NCBI GenBank assembly: GCA_013397115.1
Contig: VWZW01001070.1
Location: 42,499 to 106,498 of the forward strand
DNA from: Edolisoma coerulescens
Lineage: Eukaryota; Chordata; Aves; Passeriformes; Campephagidae
Reading direction: 5' to 3'
Length of the DNA stretch: 64,000 bases
Shown here: one piece after another, positions 22,534 through 34,559 of the stretch
Position numbering within the stretch: the first letter of the stretch is position 1
Layout: each line of letters opens with the position of its first letter
The notes under the pieces: generated by a model
What the model saw: only the letters and a program-made list of their open reading frames with translations
Told to the model about the DNA's origin: nothing
The model's database searches: none
Program-made: the position numbers and the translations under genes

Positions 22534-24036
22534 TGGGGCAGCAGAAGGAAAGGGAAGCCAAGTTTACAGTGTTTGACTTCCCTGGCCTGTGACTCGCCAG
22601 CCCTTGGAAGCCACCGTGTCCTGCTCTGTGACACCACCAGGCTGCCACCACCCCCGAGGCTGGATCCGAAGCAGGACGGGTTCAAAGATCCCAGACAATT
22701 CCAAGTCAGGATGTGTGGGGTTTGATTCCAGAAGTGAGCAGTGATGTGCTGAGCCCACGTTGTTCCCGCCAGGAGCGTGCAGATCTGCTGATGCTGTGCA
22801 GCCGGAGCATCCCGGGAAGGTTTGGGTCACACCAAACACGAGCTGGCAACTCCCAGTCAGTTGATGTTTTAACCCATGGAACACATTTCCAGCCAGGCAG
22901 GAGCTGTGGGAAAGGGTTGGGATAAATGCAGTGTTTGTGTGTTGCCAAGGCTTCAAAGCTGAGCACGGAGAAGAAAAATCATCTCGGGCCAGGCAGCTCC
23001 CAAAATATTCCCAGCCAAGTGGGAAGCTCGTGTTTCTATAGCTACTGGAACTGGCCAGGACAAATATCCCAGTTTAATAAGCATTGCCACCCATTCCAGG
23101 AAAGGGAAAATTCCCTCTCCCCTTCCCTGGCTGAGCGAGCACCAGCCCCTGTCCTGTCGCTCCTGGCAGCCTCTCCAGCCCATTCCCCGGAGCCCTGTGC
23201 CCACGGAGCCACAGAACGCTCCCATTCCCAGGACTGACAGTGCAGGGAGGCACTGGGACACCAGAGGCCCTGCGTGACCCCTCCTGCCCATGGCACAGCT
23301 CCTCTGGGCTTTGTCTGCTCCGGGAACGAGCACAGGGCTGAGGGAATGCTCCACCACCATCAGCACGGAGCTCATTCCAGAGCCCTGCTCCTGCACTGCC
23401 AGACAGCCACCAAGGCCTCCGCTGCTCAAGGCTCCTCTTCTGTCTTGGGATATTCGGGCTGCATTGTTATCCTTAAATAATTTCTTTTTTAATGTGGAGA
23501 GTGAGTTGAAATTGAAGACAATCTTATGCCATTTCCCTCCGCTTCTGTTTAGTTCTAACTCTTGAAGGCCATTCCCAAATATTTCATTAATTAATTCTGT
23601 CTCAAGAGTTGCTATTTTTCAGCATCCAAATCCAATTGTTCGGTGGGTTTCAGTAAATCATCCCTGAAAGCTTTTTTTCCTACTTAGATACTGGTTTTGC
23701 ACAGCATCAATCATTCTGCTCGTTGACAGGAAAAAATGTTTTCTAAATCTGGCCTGCTTTATTGTTCTGCCTTACATAAACAAAATGATTTATGAAGTAA
23801 GAGAAGGCAAGGAGGAAGAGTGGGATGATCTTTTCAGCACTATTTCTTCTTCATCTGGAGTTTTATGCATTTTTTTCTCCTGGGCTCACGTTGCTGCTGG
23901 AGAAGAATTTCCACTTCCCTCTGACCTCTGTGCTGGTGCTTTTGCACCGGGCCCTGAGATTGGGAAAATCTGAACTTTGTGGCTGCTCCAGGAGGTGTTG
24001 ATGGGGTTTAACTGGGGCAGCTCTGGGCCCTCATGA

Positions 24037-24165
24037 TGAGACCCTGAGGGGCTGGAGCGTGTCCAGGACAGGGAACGGAGCTGGGAAGGGGCTGGAGCCC
24101 CAGGAATGCTGAGGGAGCTGGGAAAGGGGCTCAGCCTGGAGCAAAGGAGGCNCAATCTGTGATTC
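24037..24165 (+). mobile_element. CR1 LINE fragment, type B, collapsed at N 24152
   Basis: 'gagaccctgaggggctggag' through 'cagcctggagcaaaggaggc', then N, then 'caatctgtgattccatg'. About 300 bp expected between the G-rich block and the tail are missing, so the single N probably hides a collapse. Confidence 0.88.
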
Positions 24166-24236
24166 CATGTTGTTCCACTCCTGGATTTAATGGATTTCTG
24201 GGTGTCCCTGCACTAGCAGGGTTCTGTTGGGCAGAT

Positions 24237-24330
24237 GTGTCACTGCCCTGTGTCACCCCTCACACCTGCCCTGTGTCAGTGTCACTGTCCTGTGTCTGTC
24301 ACTGCCCTGTGTCACCCCCCAGACCTGCCC
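24237..24330. repeat. Degenerate tgtcactgccctg repeat
   Basis: About 4-5 imperfect copies of tgtcactgccctgtgtcacc-like units. Confidence 0.8.
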
Positions 24331-25189
24331 GCTGTCCCTGGCCAGGCCAGCCCTGAGCCCGAGGCAGCCCGGGGGTTACAGCAGCTCCCGGCGCTCCGTT
24401 TCCATCCTGCCTCTCTCCTGGAGAACCCTCACCCGGGAGGCTCCAGCAGAGCCCTGACACCCCGCAGTGCCCAGAGCACGGGGAGCCCCTGCCCAGCCCT
24501 GTCCTCACCCAGCTCTGCTTTACAGCGAAGGCTGGGGGAGAAAACGCTGAGATTTAAGTTAGCAGCCCTTGGTGGATTTTTCTGGGGCAGACAATGGCGG
24601 GGAAGGATCATTTATCATAAGAACGTTCCTCTAATATCCAGAGAAACAGTTTTTCAGCTCTGCGTTATCTGTTATTGCTCCTTTTATGTTCTTGTTCCTT
24701 ACTAGGAGTTTCTGTTCAGGAGAAAAAAAATAAGTCTATTTCAGAGTGACTGGAGTCCTACATGCAGCTCTTGTGTGATATGTTCAATATTTTATGATTC
24801 CTTTCTTCTTAAGTATTTCTAAGAAGCAGAACGTCTCTGGCTGCCGAGGAGAAATCAGATTTGTTATTATTGAACAGTCCTTAGAAGAGGAGATGGAACC
24901 ATAGAGGTGTGGGGGAAGCTTAAAGGTTGAACTCTTCCATCTCCAAAGGAACACAGAAGGCAGCTGGAAATAAGAGCTGAGGCTTCTGACCTTTCTGTCA
25001 TCCCAGTTTTGAAACAGAATCTGGGATTAGAAGCCAGGGGTGGATTTTGGTTCAAAGGCTGTCACTGCCTGACGTTTGTGCCTGTCCCTGGCAGCAGCAG
25101 GGAAAAGGATCTCCCTCCGAGGGGAGCAGCCGTGGGGAGAGGCTGGACCCCAGTCCTTGTCTGCCCTGGGCAGAATCCCCGGGTCACGG

Positions 25190-25640
25190 AACCATCTGGG
25201 TTGGAAAATCCCTCCAGGATCACCGAGCCCAGCCTGCGCCTGATGCCCCCCTCATCCCCAGCCCAGAGCACTCAGTGCCACCTCCAGCCCTTCCTGGGAC
25301 ACCTCCAGGGATGGGCACTCCAGACCTCCCTGGGCAGCCCCTGCCAAGGCCTGACCACCCTTTCCATGGGGAAATTCCTGCTGCTGTCCACCCTGAGCCT
25401 CCCCTGGCCCAGCCTGAGGCCGTTCCCTCTCCTCCTGTCCCTGTTCCCTGGGAGCAGAGCCCGACCCCCCCGGCTGCCCCCTCCTGTCAGGGACTTGTGC
25501 AGAGCCACAAGGTCCCCCTGAGCCTCCTTTTCCCCAGGCTGAGCCCCTTTCCCAGCTCCCTCAGCCTCTCCTGGGGCTTCAGGCCCTTCCCAGCTCCATT
25601 CCCTGTCCTGGACACGCTCCAGCCCCTCAGGGTCTCATCA
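25190..25640 (-). mobile_element. CR1 LINE 3' end, type B, near complete
   Basis: Antisense copy spanning the tail ('ggaaccatctgggttggaaa'), middle ('gacacctccagggatgggca') and G-rich block ('cccgacccccccggctgccc', 'gtcagggacttgtgcagagc') to 'cctgtcctggacacgctcca'. It serves as the reference for what the gap at 6698-6742 should contain. Confidence 0.94.
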
Positions 25641-27692
25641 AGAGGGGCCCAGAGCTGCCCCAGAGCAGAGGATGTGGCTGGGAGAGTGAGGGGAGGGCTC
25701 CCATTCACCTGCAACCCTTTGGCCTCTGGAACCTCAGGAAAACAATCACTGATGGAGATTCCCGGCCTGGCAGCTGAAGCAAAATGAGATGCAGGGTATC
25801 AAAAACAGCGGGAATTTTATTGGTGCTGAGTAGGGACAATAATGAGGGGCAGAAAGTGCCAGCGAGCAACTGGGCACTTGAGATAAATGTCACAGAGCCA
25901 GCCTGGGAATTAATTTGCTGCCTAGGTTGTCCTGACACGTCACATTCCGGATGAAATGTGCCTTCCGTGGCATTTCCGAGCTCCAGCCTGCGCCTGGGAA
26001 TCCTCGGAGCCTGCTCTGGCTCTGTGTAAGATTTTTGACTTGAAGCTGCATTTGTTTGGCTTTAAGCACTACACCACAGGTCCCTGCAATTTGCATTTCA
26101 AACTTGGCAGACGGAGAAGAATAAAAATACAGAAGGCAAATTTTGCCGTTATCTCTGGATTTCTGTGGGTTTATCGCTTCCACTCCAAGCCCAGCACGTC
26201 TCAGCAAGGCTGGGTTGGACAGATAAAAATAGGAATTTCAGATTGCCGAAGCAAAATGTATTGATAAAAGAAGGAAGGGAAAAATAATGGGGGGAAGAGC
26301 ACTGAAAGGATGCTCCAAAGTGAGGAACCAGGCGGAAAATGGGAATTTTTAATCGTGGGAGGTGTTTCCTGGGGAGAGTCAATGCGATCAGAAATCTGTA
26401 TTTTTATTTGGCTGATCCTTGGACGATTTCTGGAGTGCAAAACCTAATCCTCTGCAGGAACAAAAGGAACAAAATTCCATTTTTTCCCCCCCTTGAAGCT
26501 CTCAAGGCTGTTTTTAAACAATACACTTTTATTTGGATCCCAGAACCTTCACCTTTCTGGACCAAACGTGCTCCCTTCCCATTCCTGGGAACGCAGCTGC
26601 ATTCCATGGCTGTCACTGCAGAGGGAATTCCCGGTGTGGGAGCTCCAGAGGGCAGGAACGGGCTGGAAACTCCTGGATCTGATCAAAGCGAGGTCTGCTC
26701 AAGGGGGAAATCCTGCCTGACCCTGGGCCTGCCCTGGGGGTGCCTCCTGAAGCTGCTTCCCAGGGATATCAACATCCAGAGGGAGAAGGGGGTTGGGAAC
26801 TGGTCACTGGGGTTTCCTCTGCCCAGCTGAGGCCAGTCAGACAAATTGGAAGGTCCAAGTGATGCGATGACAGAGGTGCCCAGACAAGGCTGGGGACGGC
26901 ACTGGTGGGTTTGGGGCGTGCAGGACACAGCCCCAGTCAGGCTTCTGGAATTCCTGGGCAGTGTCTGATTGTCCTGCTGCCAGTGCTGGTGGATATTTCG
27001 GGTTCTGTGCTCCCACCCGGTGAAGTTTTGTGTTCTGAAGAGCCCAGGTTGGATATTTGCAGGAGCTGCATTTATTGTGCTTTATCAGGGTGGTTCAGTT
27101 GGCTCCTGCTCGTGAGGCACAGCGTGGCAGTGCCCTGAGAGTGGGAACACATGGGATTTATGGGAAAAGTGAGCGGGAAAGGCCTGAGGGTCTAAAGGGG
27201 AGATACCAACCATGGCCAAATCCAGCAGAGCTCTGTCACTGCAGTCCGTGCCTGCCCCAGTGGTGAGTGCGGGACTGAGGCAGCAACTGCAGGAGAGATC
27301 CCTGCGGCTGTCCGGGTGCCAGGACGTGCGGCTGGATCTCCACGGGCCAGTGCAGGGCATTCCCAGGGCAGGGACTCCCCGGGACGGCCCCGAAACCCAA
27401 GCGGGTTGTGCTGCGGGAGCCAGAGCTCGGTGCAGCAGGGGGAACAGTTCCCCGCGCATGGCACGGCCGGGAGCGCCCCGCTGCCCGCTCTTCCCGGGGT
27501 GCTGCTCCTCAGAGCCTGCCTGGGCAGCACGGCACAACCCGGCCCTAAAGGAGGGAAAGCAGACGGGATCCTAGGAAATGACGGGAAATGGGGACACGCA
27601 GAGGACCTGCCCGCACCCAGAAATTACAGGAATGTGTTTTGAGGGTTCCTTCTGTCACAGCTCCAGGAGGGTTTGGGCAACGCTCCCAGCGC

Positions 27693-28030
27693 AGGGTGGG
27701 ATTGGTGGAGTGCAGGGCTGGGAGCTGGGTCCATGATCCTGTGGGATTGTTGGGGTGCAGGGCCAGGAGCTGGATCCATGATCCTGTGGGATTGATGGAG
27801 TGCAGGGCTGGGAGCTGGGTCCATGATCCTGTGGGATTGATGGGGTGCAGGGCCGGGAAATGGGTCAATGATCCTGTGGGATTGATGGGGTGCAGGGCCA
27901 GGAGCTGGGTCAGTGATCCTGTGGGATTGGTGGGGTGCAGGGCCAGGAGCTGGATCCATGATCCTGTGGGATTGTTGGGGTGTCTGTGCAGGGCCAGGAG
28001 CTGGGTCAGTGATCCTATGGGTCCTTCCAA
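27693..28030 (+). repeat. 45-bp VNTR derived from a CR1 type C tail
   Basis: gatcctgtgggattg recurs at 27735, 27780, 27825, 27870, 27915 and 27960 (exact 45-bp spacing) and in variant form at 28011. The unit is the 'gggattgttggggtg...gcagggccaggagctgg' segment of the CR1 type C tail. The last unit keeps the original 6-bp longer form (tgtctgtgcagggcc) and leads into the CR1 tail 'gatcctatgggtccttccaa'. Confidence 0.95.
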
Positions 28031-29289
28031 CTCGGGATAGTCAGTGGTGATTACAGGAATGGCAGAGTCGTTCCCACCTGGTGCTCCTGTGGAGGAACTG
28101 CCTTTGTATCATTCCCCAGGGATCCATCCTGTATTTATGGCTGCAATCAGTGAGACTCCAGTGCCATAAATAACTCTGTGTCCACAACGTGTGACTTCGT
28201 TTTATGGAGCCCCATTGATGGATTAAATTAGATTTTCCTGGATGTGACTTCTACTGGGGAGGAACACACTCGCAGAGAAAGAGCTGCCTGGGTGACCTTG
28301 GGCTTGAACTTTGAGGCTTTGGCAAGAAAGGTTTTATAAAAGGTAAGGAAGAGCATAAAGGAATTTCAGGGAGGGTCGGAGATGCTTGCAGTCAACATGA
28401 GGGGAAGGGGAAGGGACATGTTGCTGTTGCTGTTGTTGTTGGGGAAGGGGCTCAGGGCTGTGGCTTTGCCCTCTGGAACTTCCCCCGAGGGTTTCTGTCC
28501 ATAAACCCCAAGAGAACCAGAGAGGGAAATTCCCTTTCCAGAGGTGCTCTCGGGCTCAGGAGGGAGCCAGGAACCGTCAGGAAGCCCCACCCTGCAGCTG
28601 AGGAACTCTGAGGCTCCAGGGCCCCATGAAGCAGCATTTTTGTGGTGTTGATGCAGTTCTGGGCTCCCCCAGCACTACAAATGTCACTGGCTTTTCCTTT
28701 TCCTAAGGAAAGAAGCAGGAAATAAAGACAAAGGGGGGTTTTTTTGTGTTGTTTTGGTCCCTTTTTTCAAAGTGTAGAAAACAATCTGTGTTCAGAACCT
28801 TGGATAAAATGCTCCTTTCTGCCAGCACAGGGAGGATGGGGGAGCGTGAGGCAGCAGCAGCAGCAGGTTCTTTTTGGGAAGAAAGGACAGGAAAGCAGTG
28901 TAGCAGCAAGATTTGTGCTTATTAAAGACAGCACCAGGGCTCGAGGCAACATTTATTAGACACAGTCACAAAAGTCTGGTGTGGGATTTACCACTGCCTA
29001 TCGCTGGGAAAAATAACAGCTAATGAAGGCTGCATTTGTTCAAGCAAGTCAAATATGCCATTAAAATTCCTGTTGGCATTTGCAGGTAGGAAAAGCAAGG
29101 AAATGCATTTTCCAGAGAGGTTGTTTGTTAGGAACAAAGGGAAGCTGGGCCCTGGTGGCCCATCCAGAAGGAGCTGGTGCTGCTCCTGTGGGAGGTGTTG
29201 GGGTGTGAAGGATCGGCCTGTGCCCGCCCCGCTGGGCAGGGATCGCTGTGGGGTCAGTGCCCTGCGTGTCCCAGGCAGTGAGGAGGGAA

Positions 29290-29625
29290 TCCAGGGTTGT
29301 TCAGGCTGGAAAAGCCCCCTCAGACCGTGGAGTCCAACCATTCCCCAGCACTGCCAAGGCCACCAGGGCTGGACAGCCTTTCCAGGAAGGAATTGTTTCC
29401 AAAATCCACCCTGCCCCTCCCCTGGCCCAGCCTGAGGCCGTTCCCTCTCCTCCTGTCCCTGTTCCCTGGGAGCAGAGCCCGACCCCCCCGGCTGCCCCCT
29501 CCTGTCAGGGAGTTGTGCAGAGCCACAAGGGTCCCCCTGAGCCTCCTTTTCTCCAGGCTGAGCCCCTTTCCCAGCTCCCTCAGCCTCTCCTGGGGCTCCA
29601 GGCCCTTCCCAGCTCCGTTCCCTTC
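29290..29625 (-). mobile_element. CR1 LINE 3' end, type B
   Basis: Antisense: 'caggctggaaaagccccctc', 'ggccgttccctctcctcctg', intact G-rich block, and 'agctccgttcccttcccctg'. Lacks the middle part seen in the 25190 copy. Confidence 0.92.
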
Positions 29626-30169
29626 CCCTGCAGGAAAGAGCTGCTGGTGCCAGGCCAGGTGCTTGCTGGAATTGCCAAATGCAAGAAGCAAAAATGCCTA
29701 AAAGTAACTTGCAGCACAATCCTGTTCTATTTATAATAGAATTCATATATGTATGTTTATAGTATTTATATCTCACCCCCATTTAACTCCCTCCATACCA
29801 AGCTACTCCAAGCACATTTTCATTATCCCCACTGAGACCCTCAGAGCACCCAACCCCACCTGTCTCTTTTTCAAAATCCATTTGCAAAGATCTTTGCTGA
29901 GAGAATTTGAACAATGAATTTAACTCTTAGTCAGTTTAACCCTAAGTAATTGTTTAAGTCTAAGTAAGGGTAGTTATTAGAGAGGACCTTCTGATAAGGT
30001 GGTAATTAAAGTGCTCTTGGGCACCTTGCACTCCTCCAGAATTGAATGTGCAAGTTGCCTTTTTCTTGGGGTGCACGAGCTCAGAGGTGAAGATCCTGCA
30101 AGGGACACGGATGGTTAAATGTGTGTGGGACACGAAAATGAACAAACAAATAAATAATCACGAGGAACT

Positions 30170-30540
30170 CTTTGATCTCTCTTTAAGGCAGCATTCTTCG
30201 CTCTCCATGTATTAATTAAAGCATGACCCGTCTGCTGAGCTTATCTGTACAAAGTCAGGACTGTTCATATTCTGCTTTTTTGTGCTGCTTTTCATTGGCC
30301 TTGCAGCCCAGGCACCGCAGCACCGCCGACCCAATTAAGTGGCCGGGGTACAAGGTTTATTACACATGCTCAGAAATTAAATTCTCCAACACCCGGTAAT
30401 GAGGCACCTTAAAATGCAAGAGAGTGGGCAGGTGCAATCCATCAAAATAAATCCAGCCTGATACTCTCTTTAAGGGTTTATTGGAGCTATAAAGCCGGAG
30501 TAGAGCGGCAGTGATCAGAATAGAAACCCTCTGATTAAAA
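30170..30540. promoter_or_regulatory. Candidate conserved non-coding element
   Basis: Repeat-free, A+T-balanced stretch with homeodomain-type words (ttaattaaag, ccaattaagtgg, attaaaattcc), unlike the CR1/minisatellite DNA around it. No coding frame. Conservation is not demonstrated; the call rests on composition. Confidence 0.25.
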
Positions 30541-30990
30541 TTCCCTTGGTGCCCCCTTGGGGGGTGGAAGTGGCTCTGTTGGGCAGGGGAAGGGAATTTG
30601 GGCTGCACTCTGGGGAAACCAAAGGGGATTCAAGGAGGGCATCGTCCCACTGGAGTCTGGAGCACAGAGCTGGTGCTCCTCCCTGGAATGAGCAGCCTGG
30701 GGTCCGTGGGAAGGGTTAAATAAATCCCACAATTGCAAAGATTGGGTGTTTCAGAGAAATGTTGTTGCTGGTGTTGCCTGAGACCGTAAATTTTGGGTTT
30801 CCACTCATGAACCTGAAGACAGAAAGCAGCAACTCCCTGGGACTGCTGCAGTGCCGTGACCGGGAGTGCTCCAGGCTCGGGACTCCAGGGAATTCCTGAG
30901 GCTGAGCAGGAAGCTCACACAGACCCCAAATTCCAGCTGGGGCCGTGTGCCCGGGCTGGTTTGTCCCGGGGGAAGCTGTGCTGCTGCAGA

Positions 30991-31178
30991 CTGTCCCCCT
31001 GGGACTGACTGTCCCTCTGGGACTGACCATCCCTCTGGGACTGACTGTCCCCCTGGGACTGACCATCCCTCTGGGACTGACCCTCCCTCTGGGACTGACT
31101 GTCCCCCTGGGACTGACCATCCCTCTGGGACTGACCCTCCCTCTGGGACTGACCATCCCCCTGGCACTGACCGTCCCC
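30991..31178. repeat. 18-bp minisatellite, about 10 copies
   Basis: Unit ctgtccccctgggactga with ccatccct/ccctccct variants. It is open in several frames, producing long but meaningless repeat peptides on both strands. Confidence 0.96.
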
Positions 31179-31222
31179 AGGATGGGCCCGGGGCCTGCCA
31201 AGCATGGGCCTGGCCACGGGGG

Positions 31223-31290
31223 TCAGCAGATTTTTGGGGTTGGCAGATTTTTGGGGTTGGCAGGTTTTTGGGGTCAGCAGATTTTCGGGG
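31223..31290. repeat. 17-bp tandem repeat, 4 copies
   Basis: Units tcagcagatttttgggg, ttggcagatttttgggg, ttggcaggtttttgggg and tcagcagattttcgggg. Confidence 0.95.
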
Positions 31291-32006
31291 TTACAGCTCT
31301 GAGGTGCCATCAGCAGCTCAGCCCTTCAGGGGCTCCTCCCATGCCTTGAACATGTCCCTGCCCTCAGTTTGTTCAATCCTCTCCCAAGCTCATCTCTCCC
31401 TTTGGAAGTGGCCGCTCTCAGTGGGGCTGGAATCGGCTCTTGCTCCTCCAGTGGGAATTCCAGGCAGGTCAGCAGAGGCCGGGGATCCTCAAATTGGGGG
31501 TGCTGCCCACCCTGGGCTGCTGTACCTGAGCTCACAGACACCCCTGAGCTTTGGGCACACACCAGAGGTTTGGTACAGCCGAGATTCCTTCTGGCAGCTG
31601 AAGGAAATGACAGGGAAACAGCCTCTGCCCCCCGATCCATGAGTCCCCGGCTTTGGATAAATCCCTGTGAGCCGGCGGGAGGGGCTCGGAGCTGGGGGCG
31701 AGCAGGAGCCCCGGGCCCCCGGGCAGAGCAGAGGCTGCGGGGAGCGCTGCTCGGGGCTGCGGAGGGCACGGGGAACGCCGAGATGTGTCGGGAGGGCCAT
31801 CAGAGGGGCGGCTGCTCGGGGAAGGGGCGGCGGGAGCTGGGACCAGTTCCTGGGCGTGCTTGTACCCAGCTCCCGCTGAACCAGCACTTCGGCAAGGCAG
31901 GCTCGCCTGGGATGCAGCTGCTCCGCATCCCCTGCGGTGCCCCAGACCTCCGCGGGCAGCCGCGTTCCCCCTCCGGCCCCAGCTCCCGCCCCGGCAGCGC
32001 GGGCAC

Positions 32007-32057
32007 CGGGATATTCCCCATCCCGGGATATTCCTCATCCCGGGATATTCCCCATCC
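32007..32057. repeat. 17-bp tandem repeat, 3 copies
   Basis: cgggatattccccatcc, cgggatattcctcatcc and cgggatattccccatcc in direct succession. Confidence 0.95.
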
Positions 32058-32269
32058 CGGCTCCCGGCCGCCCCCGTGTGCCCCTCCCCAGCTCCCACCG
32101 CCGGGCAGCCGCGGTTCAGAGTCAGGCGAAGCGATTCGGGAGCGTGCAAATATTTAATGTTTCCGAGGTGTTTTCGGGCCCTTTGGAGATGGAGGTGGAG
32201 GAGCCCGGTTATTCCATCGCTGTTCTCCCGCCACGGAACCATTCCGAGCGGGAGCATTGTCTTGGCGGG

Positions 32270-32283
32270 GTTGCCGTGGAAAC
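32270..32283 (+). promoter_or_regulatory. RFX X-box-like motif
   Basis: gttgccgtggaaac fits GTTRCCNNGGYAAC at all but one position (A for Y). RFX factors bind such sites in ciliary gene promoters. Inference only. Confidence 0.35.
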
Positions 32284-32538
32284 GCGGGCGGTGCGGGTGA
32301 TGCTGTAAGAAGGTGTCTTTGTGCCGGTGTTTGGGGGACAGGCAGGCGCTTCATCAGCTCTGTTTCCTCTGGAAAGCGGCTCTTTCCTCCCGGGAGCGGC
32401 CTCTCCCCCCCCCGGATGCCTCCCAGCGCTGTCTTGGAGGGATTTATGGATAACCAGGACACCTCAGGGCAGCTGCTTTTCCTCTGAGCTCTCACTGGTC
32501 AGGTTTGCTTGTGCAGCCAAACTGCTGGGCTCGGGAGG

Positions 32539-32790
32539 ATCCCAGAATCCCAGACTGGGTTGGGTTGGGAAGGACCTTAAAGCCCACTCAGTGCCACCCC
32601 TGCCATGGCAGGGACACCTCCCACTGTCCCAGGCTGCTCCCAGCCCCAATGTCCAGCCTGGCCTTGGGCACTGCCAGGGATCCAGGGGCAGCCACAGCTG
32701 CTCTGGGAATTCCATCCCAGCCCCTCCCCACCCTCCCAGGGAACAATTCCTTCCCAATATCCCATCCATCCCTGCCCTCCGGCAGTGGGA
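32539..32790 (-). mobile_element. CR1 LINE 3' end, type A
   Basis: Antisense, well preserved: 'cccagactgggttgggttgg', 'gccatggcagggacacctcc', 'ggaattccatcccagcccct' and 'ccaatatcccatccatccct'. Confidence 0.94.
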
Positions 32791-33129
32791 ATTCTCTCCC
32801 TTTTGTCCTAAGGCTGAAATCACCGTCCCCAGGGATGTCACAGCCCAGCCCCTGCAGGGTTCCCCTCACTGACTCCTCGAGGACTCTCCCCAAAGCTCTG
32901 CCTGAGCTGAAGGATTGTTCCTTTCTTGCCAACAAACAGCAACGTGCAGGAAAATCCACCCAGGAATTCATTGTAGGAGCTGCAACACAAGAGGGACGTT
33001 CACTCAGGGCAGCTGGTGATTCACTGCGGAAAATGTGGTCATTCCTCTTTCCTTTTCCCTGAATAAAGTCAATTATTGCAAGGTAAATACACTGCCCCCG
33101 TGTAAAGAAAAGGTAAGAGTTAGGAACAA

Positions 33130-33340
33130 TACAGCCAAAATGTTTTATTTGGGCAATACAAATACAATCAAATCAAAAATATCACAGATTTTCATACATT
33201 AGTAAGAAGTTACTGTACACTTGAACAGTTGCCATTTTTTTACAGCTAAACAAAGCTTTACCTTTATTAAAATGTATTTTCCTCTCACATAAAATATACA
33301 CTTTGCACTGACGTATTTTACATGGGACACCTCTCTGGGG
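33130..33340 (-). other. 3'UTR-like tail of an unidentified minus-strand transcript
   Basis: Read on the minus strand, an A/T-rich stretch contains AATAAA words complementary to 33263-33268 and 33144-33149. The latter is followed by a GT-rich stretch (ggctgtattgttcc), the usual layout of a polyadenylation site. The open frame of 177 codons overlapping it has no recognised domain. It could be the end of a long non-coding RNA or a distal end of a very long NEGR1 3'UTR. Confidence 0.35.
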
Positions 33341-34559
33341 AAGAACAGCTCACGAACAACGCACGACAGGGCCACCTTCTCTACCCCACACAGAGCACAT
33401 CGAAGCGAGACACACGGCTGCTGCCCGGGCACGGGGACGCTGCTGCGCCCTGGGCTGCGGGAGGTGGCAAGGCCGGCCGGGCTCCTGCTCCCCGAGGGGC
33501 TCGGGGCAGTGCCAGCTCTGTCCGCCCTGCCCCGGCCCAGCTGCCAGGGAGCGCCCTCCCGGGATGTTCCTGATGCCAGGGAAGGGGTTGGGGTATAACA
33601 CCACGCTGGGTCCTTCCATACCGGCTCCATCTCCGGCAGCCGGTGGAATTCTGGATCCACGGGAATCGGTGGGAGTCTTGCCACGGACCCCAGCGGAGCA
33701 GGGGGAACCCTGCAGTGGTGCTGTACCCCCAACCATCAGCACCAATCCAAGGAGGGGTGAGAGTGGCGCGGGAACAGCTCCGGATCCGACTCTGGATCAC
33801 CGGGAGGTTCCGCGGGAGCTGCGCGGCCCCACCGGGAGCCGCTCGTTCCGGATGGGTTTGGGATTGAATCTGGAGAACAGATGCAGCAATAAATGCACTC
33901 ATCCCTATGGGCTGCAGGGAGGTCTGGAATGAGCTCGGGACTCTGTCAGCCTCGGGTTAAACCAATGAAAGAAACAGAGGGAAAGGAAATGTCGCCATGG
34001 TTTAATCCTGGGAGAAGTTCTGCTCTTAACCTAAGGAAAAACTTCTGGAAAAGTGATCTTCCTCCCTGCCCGTTGTACAGCAGCGAGGGGACAGGGAGGT
34101 CAGCGAGTGGCTGAGAAAAATCTCCGTGTGTTTTAAGGAGGATTGGTATGGAATTGCAAGGAGGGAGCTCTGTGGGATGGGGACACAGATGCTCTGTGTG
34201 CTGCAGCTCTGGCCTTGCCATGCTCTGCCTCGGCTTGAGACCCCCCAAAAGGCACCAGCCACTTCCTGAGGCTTTGCAGGGGTCGGGCCAGCGCTTGGAT
34301 CTGGGAATGTCAGCCCAAGCCTGGGATCTCAAGGTGCCTCTCAGACCCCGACTCCTCTCTCTGGTCCCGTCCTGCTGCCAGGTTGGCTTTCCACAGAAAC
34401 ACCCTCCCTGCCTCAGCATCCCTGCCTGCCGGGATTCCCGCAGGGACCTGGGAATTGGGGCTTCTTCCTCTTCCAAAAACTCCTGCCATCCTCAGGAATA
34501 AGGCATCCGTTTAGTTACTGTAAACCACTTTGGAAAAACAAAAATCCTCACCATGTCCT

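Larger units (their letters stand above)
31650..32300. promoter_or_regulatory. CpG-rich block, possible unannotated promoter
   Basis: About 650 bp with many CpGs and high G+C, far from any recognised gene start. It contains a 17-bp triplet (32007-32057) and an RFX X-box-like 14-mer (32270-32283). It could be a promoter of a long non-coding RNA or a distal CpG island; direction is not determinable. Confidence 0.4.

Noticed and set aside
27545..28040. Repetitive proteins of 161 and 150 codons on opposite strands
   Set aside because: Both are translations of the 45-bp VNTR (a multiple of three keeps frames open).
30716..31349. SPRGT / LGLT repeat proteins
   Set aside because: Translations of the 18-bp minisatellite, open in several frames on both strands, with no conserved flanks.
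31369..32157. 262-codon plus-strand open frame
   Set aside because: Lies in the CpG-rich block where stops are rare; composition is Gly/Arg/Pro/Ser with no recognisable motif.
33199..33732. 177-codon minus-strand open frame ending in the 3'UTR-like tail
   Set aside because: No homology recognised, and the C-terminal part translates an AT-rich UTR-like sequence containing AATAAA.
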